In this document: piece after piece, positions 54,884 to 63,403 of the stretch | How positions within the stretch are numbered: the first letter of the stretch is position 1 | How the letters are laid out: every line of letters starts with the position of its first letter | From: Panacagrimonas perspica | Lineage (GTDB): Bacteria > Pseudomonadota > Gammaproteobacteria > Nevskiales > Nevskiaceae | NCBI RefSeq assembly: GCF_004364935.1 | Contig: NZ_SOBT01000008.1 | Location: forward strand, 2,173,534-2,237,533 | Reading direction: 5' to 3' | DNA length: 64,000 nt | Program-made: the position numbers and the translations under genes | Notes under the pieces: model-generated | What the model was told of the DNA's origin: nothing | Database searches by the model: none | What the model saw: the letters and a program-made list of their open reading frames with translations, nothing else

Positions 54884-55456
54884 CTACTGCGCGGTCGGCG
54901 CCTTCTTCTTGGCAGCTTCCTTAGCCAGGAGCCGCAACTGTTCGACGCTAACGCGCGCGAGTTCCTTGCCGCGCTCGGCGCTGCGCTGCGCCGGGTCCTC
55001 ATGCACATCCCATCGAAACTCGCAGTGGTCATGGCCCTGCATCATCGTCTTCGGTCGTTGCATGACGGCACCGTCGTGCATGCCATCCGTAAGCGGATAG
55101 TCCTGGCCACAGCAAAGCAGAAAGCCTAGCTCCGGCGCATTCAAACCGCGGTACATCTCGGCGAAGCCGCAGCGATCGACGCGTGCGTACAGCGATTTAT
55201 CGTTTTGCTGTTCAATGGTGTAGTCGAACGTGCCGTCGACGTTGTACATCTTCCACAGTTCATTGATCTTGGCCCCGAAGTCCGCGCCCCCGAGTTGCGG
55301 GTAAATCGTCTTCCCCATGTCGTGAAAATAGGGGCCGATGGCCTTTGAGACGAGCGCGTGCGTGCGCTCCGGCCCCATCTCCTCGAGCAATGCTCGCACC
55401 ACCGGAACCAGAATTTCGGCCTGGGCCTTGTACAGCTCGTACGGGCTGATCGCCAT
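54884..55456 (-). CDS. ATC hydrolase-family protein (L-2-amino-thiazoline-4-carboxylate hydrolase-like)
   Basis: 190-aa protein of the ATC_hydrolase family. The C-terminal half carries the Cys/Asp/Gly pattern GFLLCCGQDYPLTDGMHDGA and TMMQGHDHCEFRWDVHED. The prototype opens the thiazoline ring on the way to cysteine, but most members have unknown substrates. The ATG at 55456 is chosen (GGAG 9 nt upstream); a GTG at 55462 is possible. It is divergent from a TetR gene and shares a clear operator with it. Confidence 0.8.
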   Translation of the reverse strand: MAISPYELYKAQAEILVPVVRALLEEMGPERTHALVSKAIGPYFHDMGKTIYPQLGGADFGAKINELWKMYNVDGTFDYTIEQQNDKSLYARVDRCGFAEMYRGLNAPELGFLLCCGQDYPLTDGMHDGAVMQRPKTMMQGHDHCEFRWDVHEDPAQRSAERGKELARVSVEQLRLLAKEAAKKKAPTAQ

Positions 55457-55611
55457 GAACACACGCTCCTCAGCAAGGGCCCAACGACGAGCATCGGTTC
55501 TCGTGCGTGTCCTGAGAAAGACATGGGCGGGGGCGAAGAGTAAGCCGCTCGCGACGACGTTTCACAATGCGGAAACACCCTGCATTGACGCCGTTCAATG
55601 AAGATTGGAAG

Positions 55612-55635
55612 GTTCTAAACCATCTGGTCTAGAAC
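55612..55635. promoter_or_regulatory. TetR-type operator between ATC hydrolase and tetR genes
   Basis: 24-bp palindrome with arms GTTCTAAACCA and TGGTCTAGAAC around a TC centre; only one of 11 position pairs is mismatched. It lies 12 bp upstream of the tetR GTG and about 155 bp upstream of the ATC hydrolase ATG. That fits autoregulation and possible control of the divergent gene by the TetR protein. Confidence 0.8.
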
Positions 55636-55646
55636 GGTAACTCCGA

Positions 55647-56228
55647 GTGGCCCGCGAGCGCGAGTTTGACGAGCACAAAGCGATTGACAAGGCGATGCGT
55701 CTGTTCTGGCGCAAGGGCTACGACGCCTCGCCGCTACCGGATCTGCTGCGCGAGATGGGCGTGTCGCGAGGCAGTTTCTACAATGCCTTCGGCCAAAAGC
55801 GGCAGGTGCTGGCGGATTCGGTCCGCCAGTACGTGGACGGCGGCATGGACGGTGTGCTCCTCCCGCTGCTCGAACCCGATGCCGGACGGGCGCAGATCGA
55901 GGAGACCTTCCGGCGCATGCTCGCTCATACCTCGGGCCATAAGGGCCGGTACGGGTGCCTGATCAACAACTGCATGACCGAGATCGCTCCGCGCGACGCC
56001 AACGCACGGAAGCTTCTGATCCAGGCACGCGCGGTCGTCGAGGATGGCTTCGCTCGTGCCGCGCAACGAGGCCAGACCGATGGAACGATCTCGCGCCGCG
56101 AGTCGCCACGCGCCATCGGCCGATTCCTGCTGAACACCTTCTCGGGATTGAACGTCGCGTCCAAGGGCCGCCCAGGGCGCGAAGTGCTCGAGGACATCGC
56201 GCGCGTGGCGCTTCGCATCCTGGACTGA
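55647..56228 (+). CDS. TetR-family repressor, GTG start
   Basis: 193-aa regulator with N-terminal HTH (AIDKAMRLFWRKGYDASPLP, then MGVSRGSFYNAFGQKRQVL) and a ligand-binding C-terminus of the NemR/AcuR-like type (GCLINNCMTEIAPRD). The GTG at 55647 gives the family N-terminus MAREREFDEH. It sits right behind a near-perfect palindrome and 94 bp ahead of a GST gene, which it probably controls in response to an electrophile (inference). Confidence 0.9.
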   Translation: MAREREFDEHKAIDKAMRLFWRKGYDASPLPDLLREMGVSRGSFYNAFGQKRQVLADSVRQYVDGGMDGVLLPLLEPDAGRAQIEETFRRMLAHTSGHKGRYGCLINNCMTEIAPRDANARKLLIQARAVVEDGFARAAQRGQTDGTISRRESPRAIGRFLLNTFSGLNVASKGRPGREVLEDIARVALRILD

Positions 56229-56322
56229 CGTTGCGGCGAGCCCGACAGGTCGGGGTGACGTGCGGCGACTGCGCGTTTCACAAGTGTGTTGAATCTGCCA
56301 TCCAATTTCCGAGGAGACCCCG

Positions 56323-56955
56323 ATGAAATTCTACGATTGTGCGATCGCCCCCAGCCCGCGGCGCGTCCGCATCTTTCTCGCCGAAAAAGGCTTGCGCATC
56401 GACACCGTCCAGGTGGACTTGATGGCGGGAGAGAATCTTGGCTCACCGTTCCTGGCCGTCAATCCGCGCGGTATCGTTCCCGTCCTGGAGCTCGACGACG
56501 GCACGCGGATCGACGAATCGGTCTCGATCTGCCGCTACCTCGAAGAGATCCATCCTGAGCCGCCGCTGATGGGAGTCGACCCGAAGAGCCGGGCCATCAT
56601 CGATTCCCGCACGAGACACATGGAGTGGGACGGTTTTCTGGCCGTCGCCAACGCGTTCCGCAATTCGGTGGCGGGTTTCGCCAAGCGCGGTCTTCCCGGC
56701 ATCACCGAGGAAGTTCCCGCGATTCCGGATCTCGTCGATCGCGGACACGCCGGCATCACACGTTTCTTCAAGCTCCTCGAGCGATATCTTCAAGACAGCG
56801 AGTTCGTCGCAGGTGACCGCTACACCATCGCGGACATCACGGCGTTGTGCGTGGTCGATTTCGCGGGCTGGGTGAAGCGCAGCATTCCGACGGAACATGC
56901 GCGAACACTGCGCTGGCACGAGGCGGTGTCGTCGCGACCGAGTGCCAAGGCGTAA
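56323..56955 (+). CDS. Glutathione S-transferase
   Basis: 210-aa GST with thioredoxin-fold N-terminal domain (MKFYDCAIAPSPRRVRIFLA, cis-Pro in GIVPVLEL, glutathione-binding DESVSICRYLEE) and helical C-terminal domain with the N-capping FVAGDRYTIADITAL. Class is near the theta/beta group. Downstream of a TetR gene, suggesting inducible conjugation of an electrophile. Confidence 0.9.
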   Translation: MKFYDCAIAPSPRRVRIFLAEKGLRIDTVQVDLMAGENLGSPFLAVNPRGIVPVLELDDGTRIDESVSICRYLEEIHPEPPLMGVDPKSRAIIDSRTRHMEWDGFLAVANAFRNSVAGFAKRGLPGITEEVPAIPDLVDRGHAGITRFFKLLERYLQDSEFVAGDRYTIADITALCVVDFAGWVKRSIPTEHARTLRWHEAVSSRPSAKA

Positions 56956-57107
56956 GCAGAGTTCGTCGCCAATAGCGATCCGCGGTCCGCTTGTGCGGAG
57001 TGCGGTTCGTTACGGACGTCTGCTTCGGGATCCGTCGATCCCAAGAGTGAATGCCAGCTTTGGGCTGCCACGCGCCTGCTGAGGAATCGCGCGCTCCGAG
57101 ATTCGAC

Positions 57108-57746
57108 TCAATTTTCCGATGACGTCTTCTGCCGCCGTTTCGACGACTTCGCGCCGCAGGTAGGCATGGCGAGCAGCATGAATACCGGACGAATCGCGCC
57201 CTCCAGCAGCGCTCGCTCGGGTCGTGCTCGAACCAGCACACGCAGCGACACCATCAGGGCCAGAAGAAGGCTCGCCACCTCCTTGGGCGACAACGATGCG
57301 TTGACGGTGCCCTCGCGCTGCCCCCGGCGAATCAGCTTCTCGAATGACTTTTCGAACCTTCCCATGATCTGCAAGACGGCCTCGCGGAACACTGCATCGT
57401 GCGGCGCGAGATCCACAATGGAGTTGGCCACCAAGCAACCCTTGTTGTCAGGGTCTTCCAAGGACTTCCCGATCAGGTCGGCGAAGAAGCGCTCCAAGAT
57501 CGTGAGCGGTGCGGCGTCCTCTTCGAAGTGTGCGGTCAGCGGCCCGACGACCTCCAGGACGTAGAGCTGGAGCGCCCGCTCGAAAACGGATCGCTTGTCG
57601 CCGAACGTGTTGAAGAAGCTGGAGAGCGTGACGCCCATCTGGTCGGAAAGATCGCGGACCGTGGTGCGCTCGTAGCCTCGCTCCCAGAAGCGGTTCATCG
57701 CCGCTTCGAGCGCTACATGTTCGTCGAATTGTCGGGGTCGAGCCAT
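57108..57746 (-). CDS. TetR-family regulator next to FadL-type porin
   Basis: 212-aa regulator with HTH (AAMNRFWERGYERTTVRDLS, then MGVTLSSFFNTFGDKRSVF) and a C-terminal domain with KGCLVANSIVDLAPHD, similar to the regulator at 55647 and so probably sensing a related ligand. A long basic tail (KSSKRRQKTSS) follows. The start at 57746 (MARPRQFDEH) matches the family; the frame is open upstream without need. It is divergent from the FadL-type gene with 245 bp between. Confidence 0.88.
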   Translation of the reverse strand: MARPRQFDEHVALEAAMNRFWERGYERTTVRDLSDQMGVTLSSFFNTFGDKRSVFERALQLYVLEVVGPLTAHFEEDAAPLTILERFFADLIGKSLEDPDNKGCLVANSIVDLAPHDAVFREAVLQIMGRFEKSFEKLIRRGQREGTVNASLSPKEVASLLLALMVSLRVLVRARPERALLEGAIRPVFMLLAMPTCGAKSSKRRQKTSSEN

Positions 57747-57887
57747 CACACCTCTTGCATCACTTCGTCGCATCGGCATACGTCGAGGCCGGTGAGCCGG
57801 GCACCGATATCGACCCACTTCCATTCCGCCATCAAGATCGTCGTGCGCCTGAGACACGATCCCTGGCGAACTGTAGTTTGCCATTAC

Positions 57888-57901
57888 GGATCGCGTGATC
57901 C
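57888..57901. promoter_or_regulatory. Palindrome in the TetR/FadL divergent region
   Basis: GGATC-GCGT-GATCC is a perfect 5-bp inverted repeat 91 bp upstream of the FadL-type ATG. It is a candidate operator for the adjacent TetR protein; no experimental consensus is known to me. Confidence 0.4.
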
Positions 57902-57991
57902 AAAATGATCTACGCTGCCTCCGCCGCTCCAAAAGCAGGCGGGCGGTCGAGCACACTCGCGTGAGACGCAGCTCAGGGGAGTCAATCAGCA

Positions 57992-59323
57992 ATGGCGAAA
58001 CCTTGTGTGAAGGTGGTTGCAGCGAGACATCAACTGGCCGTTTGTGCGTTGATGAGCGGCCTGCTGAGCAGCATGAGTGTGCAGGCCGGCGGCGGCTATT
58101 TTCTGCCGTTCTACGGCGGGGAGACGTCGCAAATGGCCGGCACCGCCACCGCGATCGGACTGGATAGCCTCGCGGCCTCCACTAATCCCGGCAAACTGTT
58201 CGCGGTTGGCAACCGCATGGATCTCGGCACCAACGTCGCGCTGCTTTATCGGCGCATCGAACGCGAGGACGGGCCAGACCCTTCGCTGAATTTCGGCACG
58301 ACGAGCGACAACAGCATCTTCTTCGTACCGCAGGGCGGATATGCCCGTCGGCTCGGCGAGAACTACGCGTTGGGGGTCGCGATGTACGCGAACGGTGCCC
58401 TCAATACGGCCTACCCCGGCGATACGGGCGTTCCTTCCAGCAACCAGAATCCCTCAGCCTGTGGTGATCGGCCGGCCAATTTCCTGGGTGGCTGTGGAAA
58501 GCTGGGTGTCGATCTGTCGCAGGTCATCGTCGCGCCAACGGCAGCGTGGCAGTTCGCGCCGGGCAACACGTTGGGAATCTCTCCGCTGCTCGCGTATCAG
58601 CGCTTCCGTGCCTACGGCCTGCAAGCCTTCGAGCCGCTCTCTCAAAATCCGGGCAATGTCAGCAACCGCGGTTTCGACAACGCCTTCGGCCTCGGTCTTC
58701 GTGTTGGCTGGTATGGCGAGGTGCTGCCGCGGCTGACGCTCGGTGCAGCGTATGCAACCAAGATTCACATGCAGCGCTTCGATCGTTATCGCGGACTGCT
58801 CGCAGGCGACGGGCATTTCGATGTGCCGGCGAACTACAGCGTCGGCGCCGCGTTCCGGGCAACTCCGGACTGGAAGCTGGCGCTGGACGTCCAGCGTATC
58901 GAGTTCCATGAAGTCGCGGCGTTGGGCAACAGCCTGCTGAACTCGCTCCAGGACCCACAAGGCGCGCCGCTCGGCAGCAAACGGGGCAGTGGTTTCAACT
59001 GGCGCAATCAGACCAATTACCGCATCGGGACCGAGTTCACCTTGTCGCCGAGCCTGAGCATTCTTGGCGGGCTGGCCTATGGAAAGGTTCCCGGCGACCA
59101 GTCCATCGGCTCGGTGAGCGTCAACACGATTTCGCCCACACCGACGACGACGGCCAGCATCGGCTTCAACTGGTGGTACACCCCGACCCACGAGTTCCAG
59201 TTCGCGTACACGCATCATTTCTTCAGCACGTATGACGGACCCTCGGCCTTGGTGCCCGGGGCGACCGAATCCGTCGACGCCCATGTCGATGTGGTCTGGA
59301 TCGGTTGGGCCAAGCGTTTCTAG
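57992..59323 (+). CDS. FadL/TodX-family outer membrane transport protein
   Basis: 443-aa outer-membrane beta-barrel. A signal peptide ends SVQAGGG near 35. The N-terminal hatch-like region (GTATAIGLDSLAASTNPGKL) and the closing strand VWIGWAKRF with C-terminal Phe are typical of the FadL/TodX/SalD group, which admits long-chain fatty acids or aromatic hydrocarbons. Hydrophobic substrate uptake fits the catabolic gene set. Regulated probably by the divergent TetR protein. Confidence 0.88.
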   Translation: MAKPCVKVVAARHQLAVCALMSGLLSSMSVQAGGGYFLPFYGGETSQMAGTATAIGLDSLAASTNPGKLFAVGNRMDLGTNVALLYRRIEREDGPDPSLNFGTTSDNSIFFVPQGGYARRLGENYALGVAMYANGALNTAYPGDTGVPSSNQNPSACGDRPANFLGGCGKLGVDLSQVIVAPTAAWQFAPGNTLGISPLLAYQRFRAYGLQAFEPLSQNPGNVSNRGFDNAFGLGLRVGWYGEVLPRLTLGAAYATKIHMQRFDRYRGLLAGDGHFDVPANYSVGAAFRATPDWKLALDVQRIEFHEVAALGNSLLNSLQDPQGAPLGSKRGSGFNWRNQTNYRIGTEFTLSPSLSILGGLAYGKVPGDQSIGSVSVNTISPTPTTTASIGFNWWYTPTHEFQFAYTHHFFSTYDGPSALVPGATESVDAHVDVVWIGWAKRF

Positions 59324-59476
59324 CGCCTAGGTGTTCGAGATTCGTCGACTAGCTGGCCGCAACGGCCTTATCGAAGATCGACGACGGTCGCCTCGAGGGA
59401 AAGTCAGACCCCGATCGGAGGTCGCTTCACGCAAGAAGCGATATTCACTACCGTCCGCTTTGGGGTTTGCTCGACA

Positions 59477-59529
59477 GACCGCTCCGGGCTGAAGAGCGAC
59501 CGTCACACAGGTGCCAGAAGCTGCCGGTC
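59477..59529. repeat. Dispersed intergenic repeat, copy A (most complete)
   Basis: Starts GACCGCTCCGGGCTGAAGAG, then CGACCGTCA, and continues to GTGCCAGAAGCTGCCGGTC. The first half matches copies C and D, the second half matches copy B exactly. This makes copy A the fullest version and defines the family. It lies in the convergent gap between FadL and a GST. Confidence 0.65.
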
Positions 59530-59594
59530 AAAGGTCAAGGCCGGTTCAACGGGCGTGGCCTACGGCTTCGCCTTTGATGAAGTCACTTCATTCA

Positions 59595-60305
59595 TCACGA
59601 CCTTACGAAGGGCGCCGCGTTGATCTGCTCGGCGGCAGCCACGTCGCCCTCCCCGAAGAAGGCGGGAAAGGGTGACGGAAGTCGGAGGGCACGCTCAATC
59701 GCGGGACGCGCACGGAGCCGCGCCAACCAGGCCTGCAGGCCATCCAGGCCTTCGACGGAAACCTTGGCCCAGAAATGGGTGGCGGCGTATGGATAGGTCG
59801 CCATGTCCACGATCGAGTAGTCGTCGCCGAGCAGGAAGGGCCTGTCGGACAATTGCTTGTCCAGGATTTCGAGCAGCCGGCGCGACTCTGCAACGTAGCG
59901 CGTGATCGCGAATTCATCGTGATGACCCTGCGGCGCGGCGATGCGCTGGAAGTACATCGCTTGCCCCATCATCGGACCGACGCCGCTCGACTGGAACATC
60001 AACCACTGCAGGGCACGCGACCGTCCCTTCGCATCGGTCGGAAGGAAGCGCTGATATTTTTCCGCCAGGTACCAGAGGATCGCGCCGGATTCGAACACCA
60101 CGTGGTCGCCGTTGCCGCGATCCACGAGCGTGGGGATCCGACCGTTGGGATTGAGCGCGGTATACGACGCGGATTTCTGCTCCTGGTGTGAGAAGTCGAT
60201 CGGCACCAGTTCGTAGCCCACCTGTGCCTCCTCGAGGAAGATCAGCGGCTTCCACCCGTTCATCGTCGGGGCCGTGAACAGCTGGATGTCGTGTTTCTCA
60301 TTCAT
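59595..60305 (-). CDS. Glutathione S-transferase (YfcG/YghU-like, Nu class)
   Basis: 236-aa GST with IQLFTAPTMNGWKPLIFLEE, NPNGRIPTLVD, the glutathione contact FESGAILWYLAEKY and C-terminal FLLGDDYSIVDMATYP. The T-x-N/NGWK region and the FESGAIL motif are those of disulfide-bond-type Nu GSTs such as YfcG. The ATG at 60305 begins MNEKHDIQL; an extension to 60350 is possible but unsupported. Confidence 0.88.
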   Translation of the reverse strand: MNEKHDIQLFTAPTMNGWKPLIFLEEAQVGYELVPIDFSHQEQKSASYTALNPNGRIPTLVDRGNGDHVVFESGAILWYLAEKYQRFLPTDAKGRSRALQWLMFQSSGVGPMMGQAMYFQRIAAPQGHHDEFAITRYVAESRRLLEILDKQLSDRPFLLGDDYSIVDMATYPYAATHFWAKVSVEGLDGLQAWLARLRARPAIERALRLPSPFPAFFGEGDVAAAEQINAAPFVRS

Positions 60306-60635
60306 CGCTTCGACCTGATATCCGTTGTCTTCGACTGTGACCCGAGCCAAACGGATAAGGTCGCGTGCCGAGAGCCGTCACAGCTGAAGCAGGCCGGACC
60401 GAGGGCTTCCGATAGATAGGCCTTGCAGATGCGATCTACATCTCTGGCAAGCATGCGTGTGCTTCCCCAGCCGTCCAACGTCTTATGTCTTGAGATTTCT
60501 CTAACGTAGGCGTCGAGAGCCCGGCGTGCGAGCCCGATAACGCCTTGGTGCGTCACCACCGAAAGCTAGCAGGGGCCGCACGCCGGATCTCGCGTCCTGT
60601 GCCCGACCAGTTGCACGAGGCAAAGCCTCGCACCA
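60306..60635. other. Intergenic region, only a doubtful small ORF
   Basis: 330 bp between a GST and a DUF1330 gene. An 85-codon minus-strand frame (60302-60559) lies here, but it has no recognisable family, no convincing ribosome site and overlaps the GST start, so I do not call it. No repeat or strong hairpin stands out. Confidence 0.4.
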
Positions 60636-61058
60636 TCACCGCGCTGCACTGTCTCCAGTGTCAACCAGCAGTCTGTCGAATCCTGCCGCTGTCTTGGTCG
60701 CCAGAATCATGTGTTTGGCGACGCCATTTTCCCGATGCACGTTAGCCTCCAGATAAGCCGGACAGGTCACGAAGTCCGTGAACGCGTCCCGGCTGCTGTA
60801 GTGGACGATCAATGCCCAGTCCCAGTCCGCATCTCCGCCATGGTGGAGTGCTGCTTGGCTCACGTCGGCACCCCATACGAGCGAACAGCCTCTCCTCTTC
60901 GCCTCGGCCCCGGCGGCCGCGAGGTAGCGGTGATAAGCGTCCGCACCGGTGCCGTTTCCATCCAACGAATACGGGCGGAATTTGACCAGGTTCAGCATGG
61001 TCACGGGCCCGCGGTCCGGGTGTACCTTAAGCTCCGCCAGCAGAAAATTCTTGTTCAT
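60636..61058 (-). CDS. DUF1330-type small dimeric alpha/beta-barrel protein
   Basis: 140-aa protein with PVTMLNLVKFRPYS, AYHRYLAAAGAEAKRRGCSL and WDWALIVHYSSRDAFTDFV. These are typical of the DUF1330 ferredoxin-like family (dimeric alpha-beta barrel, related to EthD). Function unknown; often found with detoxification genes. It lies 39 bp downstream of the GFA gene. Confidence 0.85.
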   Translation of the reverse strand: MNKNFLLAELKVHPDRGPVTMLNLVKFRPYSLDGNGTGADAYHRYLAAAGAEAKRRGCSLVWGADVSQAALHHGGDADWDWALIVHYSSRDAFTDFVTCPAYLEANVHRENGVAKHMILATKTAAGFDRLLVDTGDSAAR

Positions 61059-61097
61059 CGTTGTGTCTCCTCGGTCAAAGTTTTGATGTGTTTTCGG

Positions 61098-61505
61098 TCA
61101 CCCTGGCAGCCGCTCGTAGGCGCTCTGCGTGGTGGGCGTGTCATGAAACGGCTGCTTGTCGATCATGAAAATCGCGAGGTCTGCTTTCTCGAACATCTCG
61201 GGATGGTCGAGCGTTCCCACCTTGATCCATATGACACCTGGGATCTTTGGCGTGCTACTGGCCAAGTGAGTTCCGCAGTGCGGGCAGAAATCACGCGATG
61301 CGGGAGCCTCGAGGTCTGCTCTTCGGTATGAGGTGACCGCTCCTTGGAGATAGGTGAAGCTGTCCTCGGAAATACCGAGGGAGTAATTCGGCCCTCCTCC
61401 GGAGATGTACTGGCATTCACGGCAGTGGCATTGAACCTTCATCGGGTCCTTCACCGTCGCCGCATATCGGACCTGTTTGCAAAAACAGCCACCTTCCACA
61501 TTCAT
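61098..61505 (-). CDS. GFA-family zinc protein 2
   Basis: 135-aa member of the CENP-V/GFA family with zinc clusters GCFCKQVRY, QCHCRECQYISGG and FCPHCGTHLASS. It is clearly divergent from the GFA at 22129 but has the same fold. The ATG at 61505 follows GAGGGTG. It probably shares a message with the DUF1330 gene downstream. Confidence 0.88.
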   Translation of the reverse strand: MNVEGGCFCKQVRYAATVKDPMKVQCHCRECQYISGGGPNYSLGISEDSFTYLQGAVTSYRRADLEAPASRDFCPHCGTHLASSTPKIPGVIWIKVGTLDHPEMFEKADLAIFMIDKQPFHDTPTTQSAYERLPG

Positions 61506-61660
61506 GGCGTCACCCTCTGTTTGGACCCGCTGATACAACCTCGGGCTACGATGCGTTACGCCCGCGCGGGCCTCGTCGACCTCGTCGCAGGTCCTGCCTT
61601 CAAATACTCGTGCTCACTACGGGAGATGCTCACTGCCCGCGGGACGGTATGGCACGGAGA

Positions 61661-62374
61661 TCACCCCGACATCCCTCCGTCCATCGATTGAATGGACCCC
61701 GTTACGTAGCCGGCTTCTGGTCCCGCCAAGAACAACGCCATGGCTGCGATTTCTTCGGCTTTCCCGTACCGTTTGATGGAGAGGCCCGCAAGCATCATCT
61801 GCTCCATCGGGCCGCCGGCGGGATTCATATCGGTATCGGTGGGGCCGGGTTGAATGACGTTGACCGTGATTCCCCTGGGCCCGAGATCGCGTGCCAAGCC
61901 CCGGGCGAGCCCCTGTACTGCGGACTTGCTCATCGCGTATGCGGTCAAACCAACGAACGGCACGGTGTCTCCGTTGGCCGATCCGATGATCAGGATCCGC
62001 CCGTAATCGGGCATGCGCTTCGAAGCCTCCACCGCTGCGAAATAGGGCGAATGGATGTTGACGGTGAACAGTCGGTCCACTGCGTCCGTGGCGATGGTCG
62101 CGGGGTCGCCGAACACCACGACACCGGCGTTGACGACCAGGACATCGAGCGGTCCGCAGCTCGCGACGAATTCAATGACGGCATCGCGATCCGCGCTGTC
62201 GACCCTTGCTGCGCGGGCGCCCGTTTGCTTGGCCACGGCGTCCGCGGCCTCCTGGGAGGCGGAGTAGGTGAAGACGACGGTGGCACCGGCGCTCGTGAAC
62301 CTCCGAACGATCGCTGCACCGATCCCGCGACTCCCGCCGATCACCAACACCTTCTTGCCACTGAAGCTATTCAT
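61661..62374 (-). CDS. bdcA: BdcA-like SDR (cyclic-di-GMP-binding biofilm dispersal mediator)
   Basis: 237-aa SDR that closely resembles E. coli BdcA over its whole length: KKVLVIGGSRGIGAAIVRRF, DSADRDAVIEFVASCGPLDV, RILIIGSANGD, YAMSKSA and PGPTDTDMNPAGGPM. BdcA binds cyclic-di-GMP and promotes dispersal; whether this protein does is inferred from similarity. The classical catalytic Ser/Tyr/Lys remain. It lies 84 bp downstream of yghU. Confidence 0.85.
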   Translation of the reverse strand: MNSFSGKKVLVIGGSRGIGAAIVRRFTSAGATVVFTYSASQEAADAVAKQTGARAARVDSADRDAVIEFVASCGPLDVLVVNAGVVVFGDPATIATDAVDRLFTVNIHSPYFAAVEASKRMPDYGRILIIGSANGDTVPFVGLTAYAMSKSAVQGLARGLARDLGPRGITVNVIQPGPTDTDMNPAGGPMEQMMLAGLSIKRYGKAEEIAAMALFLAGPEAGYVTGSIQSMDGGMSG

Positions 62375-62458
62375 CTCCCTACTTCTCCGATTCCAAAGAG
62401 TTGGAGCCGAGCGCCCTTGCAGCATCGGCCGGAAGTGCGATGCCCGAAGGGCGCTGCG

Positions 62459-63331
62459 TCAGATCTTCTCGAATACACCGACACGCTTCCCGGCGAAATC
62501 GGTACTGCTGTGGCGCTCCCGCATCTGTGATGCGGCATCGCCCCATACTCGGTTGACGATCATTCCGCGCTGCGCGGCCGGGCGGGCCTGGATCTCGTCA
62601 GCCCACCGCTTCACATGGGGATAGGTGTCAACGTCGAGGAACGCTTCCGCGTTGTAGAGGCGTCCCATGACAAGCCATCCATACCAAGGCCACGTGGCAA
62701 TGTCCGCAATCGTGAATTTCTCGCCAGCAAGGTAGCGGGAGTTTGCGAGCCGCTGGTTAAGGACATCGAGCTGGCGTTTGACCTCCATGGTGAAGCGGTT
62801 GATGGCGTATTCGATCTTCGTTGGAGCGTAGGCGTAGAAGTGCCCAAAGCCGCCACCCAAAAATGGGGCCGATCCCATTTGCCAGAACAGCCAATTGAGG
62901 GTTTCGGTGCGTGCAGCGCCCGACGGCGGTAAGAACGCGGAATCAAACTGCTCTGCAAGGTAGACTAGGATCGATCCGGACTCGAAAACACGAGTGGGAG
63001 GCGATCCGCCCTTATCGACTAAAGCCGGAATCTTGGAATTCGGGTTGATGTCGACAAATCCGCTCGTGAATTGCTCGCCTTCGAAGATGTTGATGGTCCA
63101 TGCGTCGTATTCGGCGGCATCACCGCGATCGAGCAATTCCTCGAGCATGTGGGTGACCTTGACGCCGTTGGGCGTCGCCATCGAGTAGAGCTGAAAGCGA
63201 TGGGATCCCACCGGAAGGCTCTTCTCATGGGTGGCCCCGGCGATCGGCCGATTGATGTTCGCGAACTTCCCTCCACTCGGAGCCCGCCACTCCCACACTT
63301 TTGGTGGCTGATAGGTCGACGTGTCGTTCAT
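62459..63331 (-). CDS. yghU: YghU-type disulfide-bond glutathione transferase
   Basis: 290-aa protein aligned by eye with E. coli YghU throughout: FANINRPIAGATHEKSLPVG, TPNGVKVTHMLEELL, NPNSKIPALVDKGG, FESGSILVYLAEQF, and LGGGFGHFYAYAPTKIEYAI. YghU binds two glutathiones and reduces small disulfides and organic hydroperoxides. It heads a minus-strand pair with the BdcA-like gene. Together with the GSTs, GFA proteins and ergothioneine genes it points to a strong thiol-protection capacity. Confidence 0.95.
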   Translation of the reverse strand: MNDTSTYQPPKVWEWRAPSGGKFANINRPIAGATHEKSLPVGSHRFQLYSMATPNGVKVTHMLEELLDRGDAAEYDAWTINIFEGEQFTSGFVDINPNSKIPALVDKGGSPPTRVFESGSILVYLAEQFDSAFLPPSGAARTETLNWLFWQMGSAPFLGGGFGHFYAYAPTKIEYAINRFTMEVKRQLDVLNQRLANSRYLAGEKFTIADIATWPWYGWLVMGRLYNAEAFLDVDTYPHVKRWADEIQARPAAQRGMIVNRVWGDAASQMRERHSSTDFAGKRVGVFEKI

Positions 63332-63403
63332 TGTGTGGGGCTCCTGATGTGAATCAGATCTTGGCGGGGTGGTTCTGCGCGCGCGTGTTTCGGTGTGGCT
63401 TGA

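Noticed and set aside
60302..60559. 85-codon minus-strand frame between a GST and a DUF1330 gene
   Set aside because: No recognisable family, poor start context and overlap with the GST start; probably chance.
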